64,000 nucleotides of DNA from Magnetovibrio sp. PR-2 (lineage in GTDB: Bacteria; Pseudomonadota; Alphaproteobacteria; Rhodospirillales; Magnetovibrionaceae). Of this stretch, positions 8,228-15,759 are shown piece by piece. The stretch is from positions 100,448 through 164,447 of the forward strand of contig NZ_JBAHUR010000009.1 in assembly GCF_036689815.1 (NCBI RefSeq). Direction: 5' to 3'. Under the pieces are notes generated by a model, which made no database searches, was not told the DNA's origin, and saw only the letters and a program-made list of their open reading frames with translations. The translations under genes were made by a program, and so were the position numbers. Within the stretch, counting starts at the first letter, position 1; the number at the start of each line of letters is the position of its first letter.

Positions 8228-11083
8228 TTACATCTCCTGCCTTTTTCCGTCTGCGTCGTAGAACGGCAGGCTGACAACTTTGGCCGGGATCATCTGGCCC
8301 TTGTCACCACGAATGGCGATGCTTTGGCCGACCTCACTCAAATCGGGACGGACGAACGCAAGACCCAAAGGGTGGCCCAAGCTGGGGCTTTCGGAAATGG
8401 ACGTCACACGCCCCGCAATGTCTTTGCCTTCAATGACCAAGTGAGATTCTTCCGGCAGAACCGATCCGGATGCCAAGGCAAAGCCCACCAAGCGCCGTTC
8501 TGGCCCGTCTGTATTGAGGCTATCGACTGCCGCCTTGCCCACATAAAACGGCTTCTTCTTGGCAATGGCCCAGGCCATGTCGGCTTCGGGTGGGGTGGAC
8601 AGACCGTCCGTGTCTTGACCGACAATAATATGTCCCTTTTCCAATCGCAGCACGCGCTGGGCTTCGACACCGAAGGGTTGGATGTTGAGATCTTTTCCGG
8701 CGTCCATCAATGCATCCCAAAGGCTCAGGCCTTGAGATACGGGACAGTGAAGTTCGTAACCCAATTCTCCGACGAAGCCAACGCGCAGGGCCCGCACGGG
8801 GGTTTCGTTCAAAGTGCCCTCAACCGCGCCCATATAAGGCAGCGCCTCAGCCGATACGTCAAAGCTGGGCTCTAAGCGTTCCATCACTTTGCGGGCATCA
8901 GGCCCGGCCACGTTGAACGCTGCATAGGCTCCGGTGACATTGGCAATGTCAACCTTCAGTCCCCACTGGGCGTTGAACCACAGCATGCGACGATAGACAC
9001 CGTCCACACCGCCGGTGGTGGCGGAAACATAAAAGTGATCGTCGGCCAATCGGGCAGCCACACCATCGTCAATGACTTGGCCCGCATCGCCACACATCAA
9101 GGCATAGCGCAACCGCCCGACGGGTTGTTTCAGATAGGCAAAGGTGTGCATGCGGTTCAAGAACTCAGCCGCATCGGGCCCGCGCACTTCCAACTTGCCC
9201 AGCGTGGAAATATCAATTAGACCGACACCATTGCGCACAGCCAAAACTTCACGCTGAATAGCCGCGTTGGCATGTTCGTTCGCTTGCGGATAGTAAGCGG
9301 GACGCAGCCACGAACCGGCCACCATCATTTCGGCGCCCAGCTCAACATGACGGTCATGCACGGCGGTGTAGCGCGTCGGGTCAAACTGTCGTCCGGCCAA
9401 ATGGCCCAAGGTCTCGCCGCCAATGGGGGGGCGCAATGTGGTCATGCCGGCCTTGTTCAGCGGGCGTCCCGCTTCTTTGGCCGACAAGCGCACCACGGCC
9501 AAGTGCCCGGTGCGCCCTTGCATGGGCCCCATACCGGCGGTGGAGTAGCGCTTTAACAACTGAACATGCGAGAAACCAGAGCGCACGGCATTGAGAATGT
9601 CTTTCATCTGCAAATCTTCGTCATAATCGACAAAGGCTTTGCCTGCACCGCCCGCAGCCATCGGCCAGGGGTGGTTTTGGTATCCTGGGGGATCGGCGGG
9701 GACTTCGCCTGCACCCCCTGCAGCGCGCTTACCGTCAGCAGCTTTGGAAACATGTGAGCGATAGCCGTTCACCCCACCGGCCACGAAAACATTTGCAGGC
9801 AGCTCTTCGGGCAGCTTAAACGTCGCAGCCTCTTCGTCATAAAGTGCGGGCGTGCCCAAGTGGTGAATCAGCCCCGCGTTCGGCACGACCCCGACGGAGA
9901 TACACAAGACATCGCACGAAACCTGTTCTGTACGGCCCGACACTCTACCGTGCCCATCAAAATCTTTGACAATGACGCGTTCCAAATGACCGTCCGCACC
10001 GCTTTGTGCTTCACTAACCATCGCCGCATAACGAATGGGAATATCTTTGGCTTTGAACGCGTCATGCATGAGACCTGTCGCGGCAAAGCCTGCGCGCAGA
10101 TCGATGACTTGAGAAATCGTCACGCCCGCCGCCATCAAATCCAAGGCACAAGCATAACCGTCTTCATCCGCCGTCAACACGGCGGCGGAATGGCCGGGGC
10201 AGACACCATACAGATGCATCAAACGTTGTGCTGCCGAGGCATGCATTACACCCGGTAAGTCGTTGCCCGCAAACACGGCAGGCTGACCGATGACGCCCGT
10301 GGCAACCACAACTTTATGGGCCCGCAGTTTGTACATGCGTTTGCCTTGGATGACAGCCAGCATGTTGTCGGCGAATAGGCCTTGGGCTGTGGCATTCAGA
10401 TAGATTTCAATATTGGCCTGGTTTTCAACGGCTTTGGCCAAATCAGAAACATCTTGGTTTTTGTAAAGGGCAGAGCCACCCAGCTTAACACCACTGTCGA
10501 TCAAGATCACATCAGACTCTGCTTGCGCGGCTTCCAGGGCAGCGCTCAAACCCGACACACCAGCACCGACCACCGCCACGTCGCAAAACGTATAGGCTTT
10601 GTCATAGCTGTCATCGTGACCGAGGCTCACATCGACCTTTCCAAGACCCGCGAGGCCACGAATGACACGTTCCCAAACGGGCCACAGAAACTTGGGCCGG
10701 AAGAACGTGTGGTAATAGAAGCCTACGGGCATGAAGCGTGACAGCTTGTCCAGCCACTTGGCCTTGTCCCCGTTCAAACCACCGAACACGTTTTGCGCTT
10801 CGGCCTTCAGGCCTTTTGAAATCGGGTGAACATCGCCCACCACGTTGGGCATGCTGTCCACTTGCATCAAGGTGTTGGCTTCTGCACCGCTCATAGAAAA
10901 AACGCTACGTGGCCGATGGTATTTGAACGAGCGCGACATCACACTTTGCCCGTTCGCCATTAGAGCCGACGCAATGGTGTCGCCTTCAAAGCCCGTGTAG
11001 CTTTTGCCTTCGAACGTAAAGTGCACAGGTTTGTCGCGTTGGATCAAACGGCCATAGGGGCTGGGCAGACGGTTGGTGGTCAT
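8228..11083 (-). CDS. mgdC: N-methylglutamate dehydrogenase subunit C (sarcosine oxidase alpha-like)
   Basis: A 951-residue SoxA-type subunit. Domain order: an N-terminal 2Fe-2S/plug-like domain (residues ~15-100, FTFEGKSYTGFEGDTIASAL), a Rossmann NAD/FAD domain (~165-420, VAVVGAGVSGLSAALEAAQ and VVVATGVIGQPAVFAGND), an internal FAD/NAD region ending at VFVAGGVNGYRSHVSKAADGKRA, and a C-terminal GcvT-like THF-binding domain (~575-950, VGLIDISTLGKLEVRGPDAAEFL, FGVEAQRVLRLEKGHIIVGQDTDG split between these segments). The GcvT domain normally accepts the one-carbon unit on THF, giving methylene-THF. It overlaps mgdB by 4 nt. Length and domain layout are typical of the family. Confidence 0.9.
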   Translation of the reverse strand: MTTNRLPSPYGRLIQRDKPVHFTFEGKSYTGFEGDTIASALMANGQSVMSRSFKYHRPRSVFSMSGAEANTLMQVDSMPNVVGDVHPISKGLKAEAQNVFGGLNGDKAKWLDKLSRFMPVGFYYHTFFRPKFLWPVWERVIRGLAGLGKVDVSLGHDDSYDKAYTFCDVAVVGAGVSGLSAALEAAQAESDVILIDSGVKLGGSALYKNQDVSDLAKAVENQANIEIYLNATAQGLFADNMLAVIQGKRMYKLRAHKVVVATGVIGQPAVFAGNDLPGVMHASAAQRLMHLYGVCPGHSAAVLTADEDGYACALDLMAAGVTISQVIDLRAGFAATGLMHDAFKAKDIPIRYAAMVSEAQSGADGHLERVIVKDFDGHGRVSGRTEQVSCDVLCISVGVVPNAGLIHHLGTPALYDEEAATFKLPEELPANVFVAGGVNGYRSHVSKAADGKRAAGGAGEVPADPPGYQNHPWPMAAGGAGKAFVDYDEDLQMKDILNAVRSGFSHVQLLKRYSTAGMGPMQGRTGHLAVVRLSAKEAGRPLNKAGMTTLRPPIGGETLGHLAGRQFDPTRYTAVHDRHVELGAEMMVAGSWLRPAYYPQANEHANAAIQREVLAVRNGVGLIDISTLGKLEVRGPDAAEFLNRMHTFAYLKQPVGRLRYALMCGDAGQVIDDGVAARLADDHFYVSATTGGVDGVYRRMLWFNAQWGLKVDIANVTGAYAAFNVAGPDARKVMERLEPSFDVSAEALPYMGAVEGTLNETPVRALRVGFVGELGYELHCPVSQGLSLWDALMDAGKDLNIQPFGVEAQRVLRLEKGHIIVGQDTDGLSTPPEADMAWAIAKKKPFYVGKAAVDSLNTDGPERRLVGFALASGSVLPEESHLVIEGKDIAGRVTSISESPSLGHPLGLAFVRPDLSEVGQSIAIRGDKGQMIPAKVVSLPFYDADGKRQEM

Positions 11084-11334
11084 GTCAAATCCTCCACCCC
11101 ATAGGTCTTGAGGATTTCATCCGTGCGGGTATCACGCTCGGCAATGAACCAATAAGACGAGGGCACGTGCATCCACCATTCGCGCACCACACCCGCCGCG
11201 TTTTCGCGCTGGAAGGTATAGTCCGCCCATTCGCGGTTGGGGGCGTTGTCGGCGGGAAGTTTTTGCACTTCACCACCACAGACAAACTCTTGAATATTGC
11301 GCGAACCATTTAAGGGACATGGCATCAGTTTCAT
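11080..11334 (-). CDS. mgdB: N-methylglutamate dehydrogenase subunit B (sarcosine oxidase delta-like)
   Basis: An 84-residue SoxD-like subunit. The N-terminus MKLMPCPLNGSRNIQEFVCG matches the family's Cys-containing zinc-ribbon-like start, followed by the conserved WWMHVPSSYWFIAERD segment. A longer open frame exists upstream, but the ATG at 11334 is preceded by AGGGGAG at the right distance and gives the usual size. The gene starts 13 nt after mgdA and overlaps mgdC by 4 nt (ATGA). It is a small structural subunit of the heterotetramer. Confidence 0.85.
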   Translation of the reverse strand: MKLMPCPLNGSRNIQEFVCGGEVQKLPADNAPNREWADYTFQRENAAGVVREWWMHVPSSYWFIAERDTRTDEILKTYGVEDLT

Positions 11335-11347
11335 GTGCGCATCTCCC

Positions 11348-12586
11348 CTAATGCCCGACCGAAGCCGCACCGGCTTCGCCCAGTTGGTTGAAGGTCTCAA
11401 ACCTGTCCAGGCGAAACGGCGCGATGGTGGAATGGGGGCGGTCGTAAGCCAGCGTGTCGGCCATGAACTTGCCGCAGGCGGGCGTGGCCTTGAATCCCCA
11501 TGTACCCCAACCCGCATCGATGTAAAGATTGTCCACCGGGGTCTTGCCCATGATGGGGGCAAAGTCCGGGGTCATGTCCGTCATGCCCGCCCATTGGCGC
11601 ATCAAGCGCACGTCGGACAGATACGGGAACAGCTCCAACATGTGGGCCATCAGACCTTCTTTCCATTCCAAGGTCGAGCGGGTGGAATACAGGCTATAAG
11701 GATCGCTCGCCCCGCCCATGACCAATTCACCGCGCTGGCTTTGCCAGATGTAAGTGTGCAGCGAACCCGACACGATGATGGGATCCAAAAATGGTTTGAG
11801 CGGTTGCGACACACAAGCCTGCAACGGCACTGTGCGAATGGGCAAAGAGACTTCGGCCATCTTGGCAACCAGAGAACTTGCCCCCGCGACAGCCATCAAC
11901 ACCCGCCCGCATTCAATGCGGCCGCGTGACGTCTCAATCGCTTTGATGTGACCATCGGCCATATCGAAGCCTGTGACTTCAGTTTGTTGGTGAAGCTCGA
12001 CACCCCGTGCTGACGCTTCGCGGGCATAGCCCCATGCCACCGCGTCATGACGTGCCGTGGAACCGATGGGGTGATAGAGCGCGCCCAGAACAGGCCAACG
12101 TGCCGAGCGGCTCAAATCCATCTGCGGCGCAACGCGGGCAATTTCTTCCGCGCCGATGACTTCGGAACTGACCCCCATGTGCTTGTTCACTTCCGCGCGC
12201 CACCGCATGGTGCGCACGGACGCGTCCGTGTGCGCCAACGTCAGGTGCCCGCGTTTGGAATACATCACGTTGATGCCCAGCTCTGACGATAGACCTTCAA
12301 ACAGCTTCATGGAGGCGTCGTAAAACTTCACACCTTCAGGCGTGAGATAGTTCGCCCGCACAATGGCCGTGTTGCGCGCCGTGTTGCCGCCGCCCAAATA
12401 GCCCTTTTCAATCACCGCCACATCGCGGATGCCGTGATCTTTGGCCAAGTGATAGGCCGCCGCCAAGCCATGCCCGCCGCCGCCGACAATCACCACGTCA
12501 TAGGATTTTTTCAGGGGTGTCTCACTGGGGAGATGGCGTCGGTCCGCCCGCGCCAAACCCAGTCCGTACTTTAACAATTGGAGCAC
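11348..12586 (-). CDS. mgdA: N-methylglutamate dehydrogenase subunit A (sarcosine oxidase beta-like)
   Basis: A 412-residue FAD-dependent amine oxidoreductase of the DAO/SoxB family. It has the dinucleotide-binding motif VVIVGGGGHGLAAAYHLA at residues ~30-47, the FAD-shielding segment GYLGGGNTARNTAIVRANYL with the Arg/Asn pattern of SoxB, and a C-terminal FAD motif NLYIDAGWGTWGFKATPACG. It oxidises the N-methyl group of N-methylglutamate, passing the carbon to THF through the MgdC subunit. It is the first gene of the minus-strand mgd run and is divergent from mgsA across a 330-bp gap, so a shared bidirectional control region is likely. Confidence 0.9.
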   Translation of the reverse strand: MLQLLKYGLGLARADRRHLPSETPLKKSYDVVIVGGGGHGLAAAYHLAKDHGIRDVAVIEKGYLGGGNTARNTAIVRANYLTPEGVKFYDASMKLFEGLSSELGINVMYSKRGHLTLAHTDASVRTMRWRAEVNKHMGVSSEVIGAEEIARVAPQMDLSRSARWPVLGALYHPIGSTARHDAVAWGYAREASARGVELHQQTEVTGFDMADGHIKAIETSRGRIECGRVLMAVAGASSLVAKMAEVSLPIRTVPLQACVSQPLKPFLDPIIVSGSLHTYIWQSQRGELVMGGASDPYSLYSTRSTLEWKEGLMAHMLELFPYLSDVRLMRQWAGMTDMTPDFAPIMGKTPVDNLYIDAGWGTWGFKATPACGKFMADTLAYDRPHSTIAPFRLDRFETFNQLGEAGAASVGH

Positions 12587-12916
12587 CGTTGCGGCCCGCC
12601 TTAATCAAAAAAAAGAATCCAACCGGTCAGGTTGTTGGGGGAACTGTATCAATATATTTCCTCTTGTGCAAAATATTTTAACCACAGAAAAATTATCAGC
12701 ATTCCCGGTGTTAAATGAGGCCTATATTATAAAGGTGTGCACGTTTCAAAGCTGAAATCCGCAGAAAACCGCCATTTTCATCCTTAGAAAACCCATAATT
12801 TTCATGAGAGGAAATATTTTTTAATTAAATGTTGATCCACAGGTCTGTTCTGCATACCCTAAGAGCCAACGGGACAGACGTCCCCTCATCCATTTTGAAG
12901 GACCAAGGCGAAGCAC
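12587..12916. promoter_or_regulatory. Divergent promoter region between mgdA and mgsA
   Basis: This 330-bp AT-rich gap must hold the start signals for both halves of the methylamine locus. A short palindrome GGGAC-AGAC-GTCCC lies at 12871-12884, some 32 bp before the mgsA start, and could be an operator for the cupin-HTH regulator. No -24/-12 promoter was found, and I cannot fix -35/-10 boxes with confidence. No small gene with a ribosome-binding site was seen. Confidence 0.45.
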
Positions 12917-13819
12917 ATGTGTGGCATTGCAGGCATTCTTTACAAAAACTCCCAAGGCGCTGAGCCCGTCGGCCAGTCCTTGATTTCCATGCTCGACGGC
13001 TGTCAGCACCGGGGCGAGGATTCCACGGGCTTTGCCATGTACCGTCCCGAAGACAATCACCTGCACCTGCGCTTCATTGTTGGTGACGACGGGGAAGCTG
13101 CCATTGAGCACATCAAATCCATCTTGGCGGAACATGGCGCGACGTTGCTCAGCGACGAACGCTTGGGCAAAAGCTACCGTGCCAATGTGGCGTTTGAAGG
13201 CGATATCCAGGACTTCACCTATGCTTTGGAAAACGCCGCGAAATTGATTTCGGCGGGTTACGCCTTGGACATCATCAAGGACGAAGGCACGGCAAAGGAT
13301 GTGGACGACGCCTATGCCGTCAACGGCTTTGCCGGAACGCATGGCATCGGGCATGTGCGCTTGGCGACCGAATCTGAAGTCAAACCCGAAGCCGCTCACC
13401 CGTTCTTGGCCACCGGCTTTGCCGACGTCGCCATCGTGCACAACGGCCAGATCACCAACTATTGGAAGATGCGCCGCCGTATGGAACGGCGCGGGTTCAA
13501 ATTCCGCACCGACAACGACAGCGAACTGATCGCTGTGTACTTGGCCGATCACCTCAAAAACGGGCACACCTTGGAAACGGCATTGCAAGAAGCCATCGAC
13601 ACTTTGGACGGGACCTTCTCATTTTTGGTCTCCACCAAAGACGAGATCGGATACGCCAAAGACCACTTGGCCGCCAAGCCCATGGTTTTGGTGGAAACCG
13701 ACGATCTGATCGCCATCGCGTCGGAAGAGGTCTCCCTCAACCGCCTTTTCCCCGGCACCGCCCTCACCACAACCGAACCAGCACCAGGGACTTTTAAAAC
13801 GTGGCAACGCTCGATCTAA
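12917..13819 (+). CDS. mgsA: N-methylglutamate synthase subunit A (class II glutamine amidotransferase-like)
   Basis: A 300-residue protein beginning Met-Cys-Gly-Ile-Ala, so Cys2 becomes the N-terminal nucleophile of the Ntn/GATase II fold. Further family motifs are HRGEDSTGFAMY, GIGHVRLATESEV and VAIVHNGQITNYWKMRRRM. Residues ~1-240 are the amidotransferase domain, and the C-terminal ~60 residues are typical of GlxB/MgsA. In N-methylglutamate synthase this subunit handles the gamma-glutamyl-methylamide or amide group. The gene overlaps the next one by 19 bp, indicating translational coupling. A simple glutamate synthase function is the alternative, but the locus argues for MgsA. Confidence 0.88.
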   Translation: MCGIAGILYKNSQGAEPVGQSLISMLDGCQHRGEDSTGFAMYRPEDNHLHLRFIVGDDGEAAIEHIKSILAEHGATLLSDERLGKSYRANVAFEGDIQDFTYALENAAKLISAGYALDIIKDEGTAKDVDDAYAVNGFAGTHGIGHVRLATESEVKPEAAHPFLATGFADVAIVHNGQITNYWKMRRRMERRGFKFRTDNDSELIAVYLADHLKNGHTLETALQEAIDTLDGTFSFLVSTKDEIGYAKDHLAAKPMVLVETDDLIAIASEEVSLNRLFPGTALTTTEPAPGTFKTWQRSI

Positions 13820-15756
13820 GTACGCTTTCCATTACGGAAGCCAACGAACGCATCCGCACCTTGGGCGAACAAGGCACGGACATCGAAATCATCAATCCTG
13901 ATGCCCGCCACCACATCGGTGTGGGCTTGACCGCACCCGTCAACGTGAAGGTCAAAGGCTCGGCCGGATACTTCTGTGCTGGGCTGTCGGACGGTGCTTC
14001 TTTTGAAATTGAACACAACGTCGGTTGGGCTGTGGGCGACAACATGTATGCGGGTTCCGTCATCGTCGGCGGCAACGCAGGCGCCATCCCCGGCGTCGCC
14101 ATTCGCGGGGCCGACATCGTCGTCAAAGGCAACATGGGCTCGCGCGCAGGCCAAGTGATGAAGGCCGGCAATTTGATTTGTGCCGGCAACTCCAACTTCA
14201 TGGCGGGCTACATGATGTATGGCGGGCGCATTGTTATTTTGGGCAACTCCGGCGAACAGGTCGGCCAAGACATGACGGCGGGGGAAATCTTCGTCGCGGG
14301 TGATGTGCAGTCCTTGGGCGCAGACGCCATGCTGACGGACTTGGATAGCACGGACACGGATGAAATTCGCGCGCTGTTGGACAAATATGAAATCTCGTTC
14401 AAGGGCGCATTACAAAAGGTCGTCAACGCAGGCACCAAGCTGCGCTACGCCAAGCAAGAGCCGCGCACGCGTCCTCAGCCGTTTTTTGTGAGCTCTGGCC
14501 GGTCCGATTACTGGAATGCCAAAGTTCAAGAAGACATCTTCATCAAAGCGGGCACCGGGCGTTATCGCATTCGCGGCTATGGTGCCTCCAAACCCATGGC
14601 GCACTTCAACGACATTGCCTTTCGCAAGGACCTATCCCACGCAGGCAATGACGCCGATGCATTAACACGTGTGAACTTGGAAACCAAAATCGGTGGGCGC
14701 TATGGGGCAAAGCCGTTGAGCCTGTCCATGCCCGTACAGATCGCACCCATGAGCTTTGGCGCGCTGTCGAAAAAATCCAAAATCGCCCTGGCCACCGCTT
14801 CGCGCATGTCCGGCATTTCGGAAAACACCGGCGAAGGCGGCATGTTGGAAGAAGCCCGCCAAGAAGCCGACCAACTGGTGTTCCAATGCCTGTCCGGTCG
14901 TCTGGGTTGGAACATCAAAGATATGCAACGCGCCGATGGTCTTGAGATTTACATTTCCCAAGGGGCCAAGCCCGGCTTGGGCGGTCAATTGATGGCGAAA
15001 AAGATCACACCGGAGCTGGCCGAGAAACGCGGCATCCCCGAAGGCATCGATTTGCGCAGCCCATCGCGCCACCCGGACGTTTTGGGTGCAGACGATCTGG
15101 TCATCAAGTTGGAAGAATTCCGCGAAGCCACGGGGCACAAAATCCCCGTCTCCATCAAAATGGGTGCAGGACGCGTCAAAGACGACATCAAAATCGCCTA
15201 CAAAGACGGCTTTGATTATGTGGCACTCGATGGCCTGCAAGGCTCCACCGGTGCCGCGAGTACCGAGGTATTAGAAAACGTCGGCATTCCCACTGTGGGC
15301 GCATTGATTGAGGCCAAGCTGGGCCTCGCTGAAATCGAAGCCGGTGACGATATGCAGCTGGTCATCATGGGTGGCATCAAAGACGGCATCGACGCGGCCA
15401 AGGCCATTGCCTTAGGCGCCGATGCAGTTGCCATGGGCACGGCGGCGATCATTGCGGGTGGCTGTATCGCCTGCATGCAGTGCCACGTGGGCACCTGTCC
15501 GGTGGGCATCGCCACCCAAGACCCGGAGCACACGGATCGTTACGACAACGCACAAGAAGCCTTAAACATCCACCGCTTCTTGGAAGGTGTGCGCTGGCAG
15601 ATGGCGGCCATCACCGATGCGCTGGGTTATGACGACATTCACAAGCTCAGCCCCGACGACTTGGTAGCTCTGACCCCCGAAGCCGCCGCCATCACCGGGC
15701 TGGAATACGTGCCCGGTCACGTCGATTTGCAAAACTCTGCTTTGAAGAAGGCCTAA
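13801..15756 (+). CDS. mgsBC: N-methylglutamate synthase subunits B and C fused in one chain
   Basis: A 651-residue chain (GTG start) that joins two subunits usually encoded separately. Residues ~1-220 are the GXGXG beta-helix domain of glutamate synthase (GlxC/MgsB), with repeats such as VGWAVGDNMYAGSVIVGGNAG split by Gly. Residues ~230-650 are the FMN-binding glutamate synthase barrel (GlxD/MgsC), with AKPLSLSMPVQIAPMSFGAL, SENTGEGGMLEEA, SQGAKPGLGGQL and GLQGSTGAA. The 3Fe-4S cluster Cys motif is present (CIACMQCHVGTCPVG). It transfers the methylamine moiety to 2-oxoglutarate to give N-methylglutamate. It overlaps mgsA and is followed after 3 nt by the GltD-like gene. No frameshift or internal stop is seen at the join, so the fusion appears real. 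Confidence 0.85.
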   Translation: MATLDLSTLSITEANERIRTLGEQGTDIEIINPDARHHIGVGLTAPVNVKVKGSAGYFCAGLSDGASFEIEHNVGWAVGDNMYAGSVIVGGNAGAIPGVAIRGADIVVKGNMGSRAGQVMKAGNLICAGNSNFMAGYMMYGGRIVILGNSGEQVGQDMTAGEIFVAGDVQSLGADAMLTDLDSTDTDEIRALLDKYEISFKGALQKVVNAGTKLRYAKQEPRTRPQPFFVSSGRSDYWNAKVQEDIFIKAGTGRYRIRGYGASKPMAHFNDIAFRKDLSHAGNDADALTRVNLETKIGGRYGAKPLSLSMPVQIAPMSFGALSKKSKIALATASRMSGISENTGEGGMLEEARQEADQLVFQCLSGRLGWNIKDMQRADGLEIYISQGAKPGLGGQLMAKKITPELAEKRGIPEGIDLRSPSRHPDVLGADDLVIKLEEFREATGHKIPVSIKMGAGRVKDDIKIAYKDGFDYVALDGLQGSTGAASTEVLENVGIPTVGALIEAKLGLAEIEAGDDMQLVIMGGIKDGIDAAKAIALGADAVAMGTAAIIAGGCIACMQCHVGTCPVGIATQDPEHTDRYDNAQEALNIHRFLEGVRWQMAAITDALGYDDIHKLSPDDLVALTPEAAAITGLEYVPGHVDLQNSALKKA

Positions 15757-15759
15757 GTC

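Noticed and set aside
8228..11083. Reading mgdA-B-C-D as sarcosine oxidase soxBDAG
   Set aside because: The subunit set fits sarcosine oxidase, but gmaS, the mgs genes and purU alongside make N-methylglutamate dehydrogenase the better reading.
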